A stretch of 64,000 bases of DNA from VAZQ01 sp963817015 (GTDB taxonomy: Bacteria; Pseudomonadota; Alphaproteobacteria; Rhizobiales; Xanthobacteraceae): assembly GCA_963817015.1 (NCBI GenBank), contig CAWFMV010000004.1, forward strand, positions 310,001-374,000, read 5' to 3'. The notes under the pieces were generated by a model, which was not told where the DNA came from, made no database searches, and saw only the letters and a program-made list of their open reading frames with translations. Below are positions 46,414 through 56,498 of the stretch, in pieces; position 1 is the first letter of the stretch, and every line of letters starts with the position of its first letter. Made by a program: the position numbers and the translations under genes.

Positions 46414-47537
46414 ATGACCAAGGACGTCTCATGGCCGCCGTCCTGGCGGCGACTGACGCTTATTGCTGGCGCTGCCGCGCCGGCCTGGGCGACGTCGCGC
46501 ATCAAGGACCTCGCCAATGTCGAGGGCGTGCGACAGAACCAGCTGATCGGCTATGGCCTGGTGGTCGGCCTGAACGGCACCGGCGACACGCTCAACAACG
46601 TCCCGTTCACCCAGCAGTCGCTGCAGACCATGCTGGAGCGGCTGGGCGTCAACACCCGCGGCGCGCAGATGCGGACCAGGAATGTCGCCGCCGTGATGGT
46701 GACCGCCAACCTGCCGCGCCTTCGCGCACGCAGGGCACGCGCATCGACGTCACCGTCTCGGCGATGGGCGACGCCAAGAGTCTGCAGGGCGGCACCCTGC
46801 TGGTGACGCCGCTGTTCGGCGCCGACGGCAAGGTCTATGCGGTGGCCCAGGGCCCGGTCGCGATCGGCGGCTTCCCGGCCGAGGGCGATGCCGCCAAGAT
46901 CGTGCCGCGGCGTGCCGACCGTCGGCCGCATCGCCAATGGCGCCATCGTCGAACGCGAGATCGACTTCACGCTAGCCAGCCTGACGCAAGCTGCAACTGT
47001 CGCTGCGCAATCCCGACTTCACCACCGCCACCCGCATCGCCACGGCGGTCAACGACTTTCTCGGCGCGCCGACCGCCGAGCCGCTCGACCCGTCGACCGT
47101 CCAGCTCACGATGCCCGCCAACTATCCCGGCAACGTGATCGCGCTGCTGACCGACATCGAGCAGGTGCAGGTCGATCCCGATCATCGCCGCCAAGGTCAT
47201 CATCGACGAGCGCTCCGGCATCATCGTGATGGGGCGGATGTGCGCATCTCCACCGTCGCCATCGCGCAGGGCAACCTCACCATCACGGTCACCGAAGACG
47301 CCGCAGGTCAGCCAGCCGCAACCCTTCTCGCGCGGCCAGACCACGAGTGGTGCCGCGCACGCGCGATCGACGTACAGGAGGACGGCAAGAAGATCGCGGT
47401 CGTGCAAGGAAGGCGTGTCGCTGCAGCATCTGGTCGACGGCCTGAATGCGCTGGGCGTCGGCCCGCGCGATATGATCTCGATCCTGCAGGCGATCAAGGC
47501 GGCCGGCGCGCTGCAGGCCGACATCCAGGTGATGTGA
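46414..47537 (+). CDS. flgI: Flagellar P-ring protein FlgI (many frameshifts)
   Basis: Periplasmic P-ring subunit. Seen: a signal peptide (LTLIAGAAAPAWATS), IKDLANVEGVRQNQLIGYGLVVGLNGTGDTLNNVPFTQQSLQTMLERLGVNTRGAQMRTRNVAAVMVTANLP, then in changing frames TRIDVTVSAMGDAKSLQGGTLLVTPLFGADGKVYAVAQGPVAIGGF, LTMPANYPGNVIALLTDIEQVQVDP, VRISTVAIAQGNLTITVTE, and LVDGLNALGVGPRDMISILQAIKAAGALQADIQVM. I count at least eight breaks (near 46725, 46908, 46990, 47180, 47230, 47305, 47350 and 47407). ATG at 46414 with GGGGAG upstream. Overlaps the next gene by one base. Confidence 0.92.
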
Positions 47538-47854
47538 TGGCCAATGCTCTCGCGCGCTCACCGCCGCAAGGCGTCATGGCGCTCGGCAGCGCAGCCGGGC
47601 CCAGCCCCGATGCGAAGGCCAAGGCACGCGCCAACGCGGTCGATTTTGAGGCCATGTTTCTCAACTCGATGTTCAGCCACATGTTCACCGGCATCGATGG
47701 CGAGGGTCCGTTCGGCGGCGGCGGCGCCGCCGGCGTCTGGCGCTCCTTCCTCACCGACGAATACGCCAAGTCGTTCGCCAAGGCCGGCGGCGTCGGGATT
47801 GCCGACAGCGTCTACCGCTCCCTCCTCGCCCAGCAAGAGGCGCGCGCTTCCTAA
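47537..47854 (+). CDS. flgJ: FlgJ-type rod-binding protein
   Basis: Corresponds to the rod-scaffold half of FlgJ; the muramidase half found in enteric FlgJ is absent, as usual in alphaproteobacteria. 105 residues, intact. Seen: ANAVDFEAMFLNSMFSHMFTGIDGEGPFGGGGAAGVWRSFLTDEYAKSFAKAGGVGIADSVYRSLL, the rod-binding signature. ATG at 47537 overlaps the flgI stop (TGATG). Confidence 0.9.
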   Translation: MANALARSPPQGVMALGSAAGPSPDAKAKARANAVDFEAMFLNSMFSHMFTGIDGEGPFGGGGAAGVWRSFLTDEYAKSFAKAGGVGIADSVYRSLLAQQEARAS

Positions 47855-47911
47855 AAGCAAACACCCAGGAGCATGCCTTAATCTTTCTCGAAACGACTGT
47901 GCAGGATCCCC

Positions 47912-48397
47912 ATGAGCAGCATGCCGCATGCCCCGATGATGTCCCCTGCCCCGGTGAAGACCGCGGCGGAGGCTGACGCGCTGATCTCTCAGGTCATGGG
48001 CGTCATGGCGGAGCTTGCCGACGTCGTCCAGCAGGAAACCGAGCTAGTGCGGGCCGGCCGCGTCAGCGCCGCCTCGGCGTTCGCCGAGCCCAAGGGCGAT
48101 CTCAGCCGCCGCTATGTCGCCGGCACGATCCAGCTCAAGGCGAGCAAGCCGCAACTCGCACACATCGCCCGCGATCGGCTTGCAGCGCTGCAGCAGCGCC
48201 ACGAGTCCTTGCGCACGTTATTACAAACGAATTTGACCGTGCTGGCGACCGCGCACGCCGTTTCGGAGAGTGTCGTACGCGGGGTCTCCAACGAGATCGG
48301 CCGCCGTTCGACCCCGCAGACCTATGGGGCTTCAGGACGCGCCAATGTGCCGACGCGACCCGCCGGCGTTCCGCTTGCGGTCAGCCGCACGCTTTGA
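47912..48397 (+). CDS. FlgN-like flagellar export chaperone
   Basis: 161 residues, intact, all helical. Seen: a heptad-like N-terminal half (ADALISQVMGVMAELADVVQQETELVRAGRVSAASAFAEPKGDLSRRYVAGT), matching the pattern of FlgN, which guards FlgK and FlgL before export. Then LAALQQRHESLRTLLQTNLTVLATAHAVSESVVRGVSNEI. It is the last gene of the flgI-flgJ series and ends at a strong terminator. The FlgN call rests on fold-like pattern and position. Confidence 0.75.
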   Translation: MSSMPHAPMMSPAPVKTAAEADALISQVMGVMAELADVVQQETELVRAGRVSAASAFAEPKGDLSRRYVAGTIQLKASKPQLAHIARDRLAALQQRHESLRTLLQTNLTVLATAHAVSESVVRGVSNEIGRRSTPQTYGASGRANVPTRPAGVPLAVSRTL

Positions 48398-48425
48398 CGG
48401 CGCCAGACCAGCGCCTAAAAAGAAA

Positions 48426-48449
48426 CGGCGGGGCGCTAGCGCCCCGCCG
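48426..48449. terminator. Bidirectional terminator between flgN-like gene and flagellin
   Basis: Perfect palindrome CGGCGGGGCG-CTAG-CGCCCCGCCG followed by CCGTTATTTTC on the plus strand and TTTCTTTTT on the minus strand. Serves two convergent genes. Confidence 0.85.
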
Positions 48450-48473
48450 CCGTTATTTTCAGCGATTGCCGTA

Positions 48474-50755
48474 TTAGCCGAACAACCGCAGCACCGCCTG
48501 GTCGGCCTGCGAGGCCAGTGACAGCGAGGTGAGCGAGAGCTGCTGGCGAGTTTGCAGTGCGAGCAGGTTGGCGCCTTCCTCGTTGGTGTCGGCGAGAGTG
48601 AGCTGAGACGAACCGGTCTGCAGCACGTTGATCAGGTTCTTGTTGAAGTCCTGGCGGTTCTGCACCACCGACAGGTTCGAGCCGAAGGTCGAAGCCTGCG
48701 ACCGCAGCGTGATGCTCGCCTGATTGAGCGTCGTGAGCACGCCGTTGGTCGAAGCGTTGTCGACGAAGTCCGTCCCGGACGTGAGGTTAGACAGGTTAAG
48801 GCCGGACGCCGTGAAGCTCACGCCAGTGATGCTGAGGGTCGAAGTGCTCTTCTCGTTGAACACCAGCTTGAGCGTATCGCCGTTGAGCAGGTTCACGCCG
48901 TTGTACGAAGCATCCTGCGCGGTGGTCGTGATCTGGCTCAGGATGTTGTTGAACTGCGATACCAGGCCCGAACGGGTCGATGAGGACGTTGCGTCGGCAA
49001 CGGCTGCCGTCGCCGTCGTGAACGTCAGCGTCGACGTCAGGGTGCCGCCGATGGCGCCACCCTTGGTGCTGCCCAGGGTCGAGGACGCATAGTCGTTGCT
49101 GGCCGAGATGGTCAGCTTGCCGGTGGTGTCGACCGTCGCGGTCAGGTTGTTGGCCTGCAACGCCGTGTTGAGCTGGTCGAGCGTCTTGACGGTGCCGCCG
49201 GTGCCGTCGCCGAAGGTGACATTGACCGCCGTGCCGCTGTTGAAGGAGGTGAAGGTCAAGGTCTTGCCGCTGATGCTGCCGGCCCCGGCGGATCGCCCCG
49301 CCGTGAAGCTCGTTGCTGTCCCGGTGTTGCCGTTGAGCCCGAGCGCGGCGAGCGAATTGCCGGTGCCGGAGATCGTCAGGTCGGCCGTCGTGCCGGTGCT
49401 GATCTGCAGCGCACCGCTGGCAGCGATCGACGACGCGGTCGCGCCAGTCGCGGTGGCCAGGGTCGCGGTGCCAGACGCGTTGGTGGTCGTCTTCACGCCG
49501 GTGGCGAGGTCGATGGCATTGAGCACGTCGGCAACGGTGCCCGTCTGCAGGTAGACGGTCGAGTTGCCGTTGCCGTCGGTGACGATGTTGCTGGTGACGC
49601 CCGAGCCGGTCGGCACGTTGGCCGCCGCCGGCGTGCCCGCGTTCTTGAACGTGATGGTCTTGCCGTTGACGTTGAGGCGTCGAGCCGTCGGTGATCAGCG
49701 AGCCGAGGCTGGCGCTGCTGGCCGCACGGTAGGCACTGACACTGGCGTTGCCCGAGCCAGTCGCGGTCGTGAGCCCGAGCGCCTTGAGGGCGTCAGCCTT
49801 GCCGACGACCGAGAGGTCGGCACCGGTGGAACTCCTCAGCGTGACCGCGCCGGCCGTGATCGAAGAGGCGGTCTGAGAGGATTGCGTACCGGTGCCGGCG
49901 GCCACGATCGTCGCCGTGCCAGAGGCAACGGTGGCGCTGGCCACACCGCTGGCGAGGTCGATTGCGCTCAAGACATCGCCGACGGTCGCGGTCGAGGTGG
50001 TCGCCGCTGGCGCCGAGATACACGGTCGAGTTGCCGTTGCCGTCAGTGGCAATGCTGCCGCTGACGCCATAGCCGGTCGGAGCCGATGCCGCGGCCGGAG
50101 CCGCACCGGACTTGAACGTGATCGTGTGGCCGTTCACGCTCAGCGTCGTGCCGTCGGTGAAGTTGGTGTTGGCGCCGGTGGTCAGGGCGCCGGTCGCACC
50201 GTAGATCAGCGTTGACGTCGTGATTGCAACCGGTGTGGCCGCGTTGTCGTTGACCGCACTGCCGGCGACCGCGCCGATGGTGCCGCCGAGCGTTGAGGTG
50301 GACACTGCGGCGGTCGTTCCGCCAGCGGTGCCCTTGTAGAGCACGTTGCTGCTCGCCGTCGCACTGGTATAGGTCGTGGTGCCGCGCAGGTCGGTCGAGG
50401 TCGCGCCGCCGATGGTGGTCGAGACGTTCGACTTGGTCGTATACCCGATCTGGGCCTGCAGCGCCTGGTTGGCGATCGACTTGGCGGTGTTGATCAGGTT
50501 GGTCAGCGAGGTGATGCCGGTGTCGGCGGCCTTCAGGGCCTGAACGCCGTTGCCGATGCCGATCGAGCAGGTTCGAAATGTCGTTGGAGCGGCTGTCGAG
50601 CCCGATGCGGTGAAGAAGTTGACCGGGTTGTCGAGTGCCGAGTTGACCTTCTTGCCGGTCGCCAGGCGATTCTGCGTGACGCTCGCCAGCGAAGCCGTGT
50701 TCTGCAGCGAAAGCAGGTTCTGCCTGACTGCAGAGGAGAGGGTGATACCGGACAT
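48474..50755 (-). CDS. Large flagellin 1 (frameshifted)
   Basis: Flagellar filament subunit, about 760 residues. Seen: the D0/D1 N terminus (LSSAVRQNLLSLQNTASLASVTQNRLATGKKVNSALDNPVNFFTASG) and C terminus (SVVQNRQDFNKNLINVLQTGSSQLTLADTNEEGANLLALQTRQQLSLTSLSLASQADQAVLRLFG). Between them is a long variable part with two copies of a module of about 140 residues (first copy with VNGHTITF and PTGYGVSGSIATDGNGNSTVYL, second with PTGSGVTSNIVTDGNGNSTVYL). Frame changes lie near 50565, 50015 and 49680. ATG at 50755. No ftr or sigma-54 site was found upstream; two CtrA-type octamers are in the gap to flagellin 2. Confidence 0.92.
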
Positions 50756-51112
50756 TTCTTGAACCTTTCTGGTATGCGTTTACTGAGCGATCCCCCTAGG
50801 ATCGGACCGGCACAATGGCATAGGCATAGTAATACCAAGTAAAACAACATGGTTAATGGTATTTAAAATACGAAATGATCTTGGAGTGCTGGAGTATATC
50901 GTGGATATACATTGTTAACCATAAACAATAGTACATTATTTACTATAAATGGGGCAAACGCCGCAGAAAATAGGGATCTCGCTGAATAGCAGCGGCACGC
51001 AGTTAATTGATCGTCAACCAATCGTTTACCGGGCATTAGGGTTACCAAACGATTATCTCAACGAACGCTTTGAAAATGCGCGCAACGATTCAATCGGCGA
51101 GTAGACCCTGCC
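50756..51112. promoter_or_regulatory. Divergent flagellin promoter region
   Basis: 357 bp, strongly A/T-rich between about 50830 and 51030. It carries TTAACCAT on the minus strand (50849-50856) and on the plus strand (50915-50922), and a near box TTAA-TTGATCG-TCAA around 51003-51017. No sigma-28 or sigma-54 consensus was recognised. Confidence 0.65.
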
Positions 51113-53395
51113 ATGGATGACATCGTCTTATCAGCCGGCGTACGGCAGAACCTGCTGGCGCTCCAAAGCACAGCTCACTTGATGAGCCTGACGCAGAACC
51201 GGCTGGCCACTGGCAAGAAGGTCAATACCGCCGAAGACAATCCGATCAGCTTTTTCACGTCCCAGTCGCTGCACAGCCGCGCCGGCGATTTCAATTCGTT
51301 GCTCGACTCGATCGGACAGGCGCAGCAGGTCCTGTCCACCGCCAATCAGGGCATTACGTCGCTGAGCAAGCTCGTGCAGTCTGGAATTTCGACCGCCAGA
51401 CAGGCGCAGCAAAGTCCGATTGGCTACACCACGAAATCGAATATCTCGACCACGATCGGCGGCGCCACCGCGCTCGATCTGCGCGGCACCACGACCTATA
51501 TCAGTGTGCAGGCGGCCAGCAACGTGCTGTTCGACGGCACCACCGGCGGCACGCACGCGGCGTCCTCCGGCACCACACTCGGCGGCACGTTCGGCGCCTT
51601 CACCGGCAGCGTCGTGCAGGACAACGCGGCCACGCCGGTCAATATCACGACGGCGACGGCGCTGTACGGCCCCTCCGGCGGTGGTGCCGGCACCGGTGGT
51701 CTGACCACGCAGGCCGCAACGGGCTTCACCGACGGCTCGACGTTCACGGTCGACGGCCACACCATCACGTTCAGAACGACAGCGGTTCCCGCGGCGGCCG
51801 CCGCGCCGACCGGCTATGGCGTCAGCGGCAACATCGCTACCGACGGCAACGGCAACTCGATCGTCTATCTCGGCACTGGAACGCAATCGACTGCGACCGT
51901 CGGCGACTTGCTCAACGCGATCGATCTTGCCAGCGGCGTGAAGAACGCTGTGATCAGCGGCGGCGCGGCGACGATCTCGCCAATAGCGGCCAGAGCGCCC
52001 CCGGCTCCTCGATCACGGGCGGTGCAGTCACGCTGAAGAGTTCCACCGGCGGCGACCTCTCCGTCACCGGTAGGGCCGACGCCCTGAAGGCACTCGGGCT
52101 CACCACCGCGACCGGCCCAGGTAGTGCCACCGTCACTGCCCCGCGCACCACCAGCAGCACGAGCCTGGGCACGCTGATTACCGACGGCTCGACGCTCAGG
52201 GTCAATGGCAAGACGGTTACATTCAAGAACGCAGGAACGCCGTTGGCAGCCAACGTTCCGACCGGCTCGGGCGTCGTCAACAACGTGGTCACTGATGGCA
52301 ACGGCAACTCGACTGTCTATCTCAATCAGGGCACCATCGCCGATGTGCTCAAAGCCATCGATCTTGCCACCGGCGTGCAGACGGCTGCCATCGCGTCCGG
52401 CGCAGCAACGCTGAGCACGGCCTCTGGCACCACCAACTCATCGATCGCCCCCAGTGGCGCGTTGCAGATCAGCACCGGCACGACCTCCGACCTGAACATC
52501 TCCGGCTCCGGCAATACGCTCGCCGCACTCGGTCTCAATGGCAACACTGGCAACTCGCCGACCTTCACGGCATCGCGCATCGGCCGCACCCGGCGGCATC
52601 AGCGGCACGACCTTGACCTTCACGTCCTTCAACGGGGGCACGCCGATCAATCTCACCTTCGGCGACGGCACCGGCGGCACCATCAAGACGCTCGATCAGC
52701 TCAATGCCGCACTGCAGGTCAACAATCTGACGGCCACGCTCGATACGAGCGGCAAGCTGACGATCTCGGCCAGCAACGACTATGCCTCCTCGACCCTGGG
52801 CGGTACCGCGGGTGGCGTGCTCGGCGGCACGGTGACCTCCGCCCTGATCTGGACGGCCCCCACAGCGCCGGTGGCCGACGCCAACGCGCTCGCTACACGC
52901 CAGAGCCTGCAGAATGATTACGTCAGTCTGTTGACCCAGCTCGATCAGCTCGCCAAGGACTCGTCATTTGGCGGCATCAATCTGATCTACGGCGACAGCC
53001 TCAAAATCGTGTTCAACGAGAACGGCAGCAGCGCGCTGCAGGTCGTGGGCGTCACATTCACCGCGGCCGGTCTTGGCCTGGCGTCGCCAACAGCCAACGC
53101 GTTCCAGGACAACGCCAGCATCAATGCAGTCGTCGGCAGCCTCAATAACGCGCTGGTCACGCTGCGCACCCAGGCCTCGAAATTCGGCTCGAACCTGTCG
53201 GTCGTGCAGAACCGGCAGGACTTCACCAAGAACATGATCAACCGCTGCAGACCGGCGCCGACAGCCTGGTGCTGGCCGACAGCAACGAGGAAGGCGCCAA
53301 CATGCTGGCTCTGCAAACCCGCCAGCAGCTCTCCACGACCGCATTGTCGCTGGCCATCGCAAGCAGACCAGGCTGTGCTGCGCCTGTTCGGCTAA
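51113..53395 (+). CDS. Large flagellin 2 (frameshifted)
   Basis: Second filament protein, about 760 residues. Seen: N terminus MDDIVLSAGVRQNLLALQSTAHLMSLTQNRLATGKKVNTAEDNPISFFTSQSLHSRAGDFNSLLDSIGQAQQVL and C terminus SVVQNRQDFTKNMIN to LALQTRQQLSTTALSLA-type residues and QADQAVLRLFG. The variable region carries the same module twice (about 51730-52150 and 52185-52600). Frame changes lie near 51990, 52590, 53245 and 53365. It differs from flagellin 1 mainly at the N terminus (DDIVLSAG for SGITLSSA). Strong terminator after the stop. Confidence 0.92.
51730..52600 (+). repeat. Internal duplicated module in flagellin 2
   Basis: Two copies of about 420-450 bp, 51730-52150 and 52185-52600. Aligned pairs: DGSTFTVDGHTITF/DGSTLRVNGKTVTF, GYGVSGNIATDGNGNSIVYL/GSGVVNNVVTDGNGNSTVYL, VGDLLNAIDLASGV/IADVLKAIDLATGV, DALKALGLTTATG/NTLAALGLNGNTG. 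Flagellin 1 has the same pair. Confidence 0.8.
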
Positions 53396-53436
53396 CCGCC
53401 GCTTCTACCAAGACCTAATATAATGAGATCGAGAAC

Positions 53437-53462
53437 AGCGGCGGGGTCAACACCCCGCCGCT
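53437..53462 (+). terminator. Terminator after flagellin 2
   Basis: AGCGGCGGGGT-CAAC-ACCCCGCCGCT, an 11-bp perfect stem with a 4-base loop. It is followed by TAACGCTTCGTTT and lies 41 bp after the stop. Confidence 0.8.
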
Positions 53463-53527
53463 TAACGCTTCGTTTACCAACGCGGGCTCACCATCGGCAA
53501 ATATCGACCGACACAAGGATTGAATCG

Positions 53528-53963
53528 ATGGCACTCAAGGTCGAGCTCAAGCCGCGCGAACGCATTATTATTGGCGACTGTGTCATCACCAACGACGATC
53601 AGCGCACGCGTCTGCTGATCGACGGGCATGCGCCGATCCTGCGCGAAAAGGATATCATGACGCCGCGGCTCGCCAACGACGCCAGCGAAACGCATCTATC
53701 TGGCGATCCAGCTGATGTACACGTCGAGAGATCCGAGCGTGCATCATGATGTCTACTTCGCTCTCGTGCGCGACATTACGAAAGCTGCACCAAGCGTTTG
53801 GCCGCTGGTAGAATTTATCAATAATCTAATCTTAACGGGGGATATGTATAAGGCACTAAAGCAGGCCAAGAAATTGGTCACGTACGAAGAGGAACTGGTA
53901 AATCATGCAAAACGCCGCACAAGCTTACGCCTCAGTAGCCAAGCAGATCGTCAATCCGCGTGA
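53528..53963 (+). CDS. flbT: Flagellin translation regulator FlbT (frameshifted)
   Basis: FlbT binds flagellin mRNA and lowers its translation or stability until the hook is complete (known in Caulobacter). Seen: ALKVELKPRERIIIGDCVITNDDQRTRLLIDGHAPILREKDIMTP, then after a break near 53697 the second half IQLMYTSRDPSVHHDVYFALVRDITKAAPSVWPLVEFINNLILTGDMYKALKQAKKLVTYEEELVNHA. About 144 residues. The 3' end overlaps flaF by about 58 bp; the true C terminus could be shorter. Confidence 0.9.
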
Positions 53964-54271
53964 ATTGGAAGCAGATCTGCTCCTCAAGGCGGCGTCACGC
54001 TTGCAGACCATTCGTCGACGGCTGGGATCGCAAGAAAGCCGAGCTCGACGCGGCGCTCCTCTACAATCGCAAGCTCTGGTCGATCTTCATGATCTCGGCC
54101 ACCAACACGGACCACGCCCTGCCGGTCGACATTCGCCAGAACATCGCCAACCTTGGCCTGTTTGTGATGAACCAGACGATGTCGATGATGGCCAATCCCA
54201 AGCGCGAGCAGATCAACCCGCTCATCAGCATCAACCGCGAGCTGGCCGCCGGGTTGCTTGGGCGAGCGTAA
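53905..54271 (+). CDS. flaF: Flagellin synthesis activator FlaF (frameshifted)
   Basis: Partner of FlbT, needed for flagellin synthesis and secretion. Seen: MQNAAQAYASVAKQIVNPRELEADLLLKAASRLQ, then in a second frame (break near 54012) KKAELDAALLYNRKLWSIFMISATNTDHALPVDIRQNIANLGLFVMNQTMSMMANPKREQINPLISINRELAAGL. About 122 residues, normal. ATG at 53905 lies within the end of flbT. Confidence 0.92.
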
Positions 54272-54782
54272 GAGCACCTGACCTCACCGAAGGAGGATCA
54301 AGGCATCTCGTATCGTCCATAGCTCGTACCAAGTCAGTCGCACGGTGTCATATGTGCGCTCCCGCGCGTCTTCGACGCTCTGCGGGAATTTGAGGGGTCT
54401 GCGGCGAGGCCGGTTGTCGCGGCCGCGACCCACACGTTGGACCGATTGACGTCATCATTCGATGACGCTCTCGACGTTACGGCCGGGCCAGCCCGGCCCT
54501 TCACAGTCTTTTGCGGACTTGCAGATTGGCCGTGTACTCATAAATCGAGGCGGTCAGATTAGTCCATTTGACGTCGGCTTGTCCCCCAAGAGCGGCGCGA
54601 TAGCGGACATCGCCGGAAGTCCGAATCGGGCCAATTGCAGACCTGGCACGGCAAAGCAGCTCTTTGGCGCACGAAGACAAGACGCAGCTGCTGCACGTCG
54701 CACAGTGGGTCGCTTGTGCGCCTTGCGGTCTCGAAAGAATAGGTTGAAAATTCCGCACCCCAGAGGCTGACGTGGTCTACTG
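54272..54782. other. Gene-free degenerate region after flaF
   Basis: 511 bp with only short frames. A stretch around 54596-54640 (ATAGCGGACATCGCCGGAAGTCCG) resembles scattered non-coding fragments of other rhizobial genomes; a similar piece, TAGCGGACATCGAAC, is at 37202. No gene, RNA or terminator was recognised. Confidence 0.5.
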
Positions 54783-56256
54783 ATGAGAGCATACAGGAGC
54801 GGAGCCGAGAGTGACCGCATCAGCGCACGAAGTGCTCCGGCTCATTCGGCCTTTACAATCAGTATCGCCTTCATTTGTACGTACACAATATTAGGACTAG
54901 CAGTCATTCCTTTTGCCGGAAATCCGGGCCCCGAAATTCCGGCATTATTGCGGTATTCGCTACGACAGTCTTTGTAACCGAGCTGTGCACTAGCCTTTTG
55001 CTGTTCGTGTATTTTCGAACGCATCCACATTGGTCTCTCCTGATTCTCGGCTCTGCTTTTCTCTATTCTGCCCTTATGGTTGTTCCGCATCTGCTGACCT
55101 TTCCTGGCGCGGTATTGACGAGCCAAGCTCTGGTTGGTGTTTCGCGACAAACGACCGGCTATATCTTCGTTTCATGGGTTAGCGGTTTTGCACTGTTGAC
55201 CTTTGTTTCGGTTCTCTTCGAAGCGCGCACCAGCCGCCATCAATACACTCTGGTGCGAGTGGATCGAGCCGTTTGCGCCGCTGTCGGCGCCGTGAGCATC
55301 GTCGTTCTGAGCGTCAGTTTGATAGCCATCCTGCTGGGCGATTATTTGCCCCCACAGGTTACAGGGTCATCGAGCTGGACGGGGCTCAATCGAGCCATAA
55401 TGCTGTTCGCGATGGTCTTCTGGTAGGCAGCATCGCAATTATTTTGCACAGCGTCCGTAACGAATTGTTCCTTGTGCTAGCGATGATGCTTGCAGCAGTC
55501 GTCGTCGGCAACATTGTTTCTCAGGTCAGCGGCGACCGCTACACAGTGGGCTGGCACACGGCTCGCCTAACGTGGATCATATCAGGGTGCGTGCTATTTC
55601 TTTATTTCTTGCGGCAATTTGCGCGTCTACAAAGCCAGCTGGTAGTTGACCGATCGCGCCCTGCAAGCAAGCGTCGCCGAGCTTGACCGACCGGGTCAAG
55701 AACATCCTCGCGCAGGTTGCAGTTCGTCGCGTATCCACGCGCCAAGGCAGCCACTCTATTGACGATTTCTTCGATCGCTACGACGGGCGCATTCAATCCA
55801 TGGCGGCCACCCACACTCTCCTGAGCAAAAGCGGCTGGCAGAGCGTCAGGCTTGATGCCCTCGTCCGTAACCGAGGCTTGCGCCGCTACGCGACGGACAC
55901 GAACATAGCAATCAGCGGGACAAACATCATGCTCACCGCTGCCGAGGGACTTCAGGCGGTGGCGAAGGTGCTGCACGAACTCGTGACAAACGCGGCGAAA
56001 CATGGCGCGCTATCGATCCTGGGCGGCCACGTATCGGTAAACTGGGATCGTAAGAATTGAACGGAGATGGGGCTGATCTGTCGTTAGTCTGGCGAAGAGC
56101 TCGATGGCCCGACGGTGAAATCCGAGACCCAATCCAGATATGGTACTAATCTCATACGCAATCTCATTCCTCAGCGAGCTGGGAGGCAAGGTTGATCTCG
56201 TGCTCGCACCAGAGGGCGTGAGCTGCAGAATTGAGATTCCGATGAGGCAAGCGTGA
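54783..56256 (+). pseudogene. Decayed MASE4-type membrane HWE histidine kinase
   Basis: Pieces in three frames join to one protein. They are a MASE4-like sensor of several helices (VIPFAGNPGPEIPAL, VFVTELCTSLLLFVYFRTHPHWSLLILGSAFLYSALMVVPHLLTFPGAV), further helices (AIILHSVRNELFLVLAMML), an HWE/HisKA_2 kinase segment (DRVKNILAQV, SIDDFFDRYDGRIQSMAATHTLLSKSGWQSVRLDALV, VLHELVTNAAKHGALS), and the G-box end (YGTNLIRNL, LGGKVDLVLAPEGVSCRIEIPMRQA). The phospho-acceptor His expected before RVKN is Asp here. There are breaks near 54955, 55425 and 55670, and a stop at 56060 before the G-box. Lost His plus several breaks suggest real decay beyond read error. Confidence 0.65.
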
Positions 56257-56498
56257 ACCGCTCACGTGGTGCCAACTGGAGAAACTTGACTGGGAGTGGG
56301 TCGGTCCGCGCTCGTTCATGAGAACGGTATTGGGTGTGCAAGCAGAAATGCGAGTTCTGCTGTGGGTCAAAATGCGAAAAGCTCAGATTGAGTAGATTGA
56401 GTCTGCAGGCCTCCCAATAGCCGACGTTCGAGCGGACATGTGTTGAGTTCGCCGCACGGCGCTCACGAGTGCCGTGGAATGAGCCAGCCCATTTGCAC

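Noticed and set aside
53495..53509. CGGCAAA-TAT-CGACC upstream of flbT as another ftr-like site
   Set aside because: Only the left half matches, and it lies 27 bp from the start codon without a sigma-54-type promoter.
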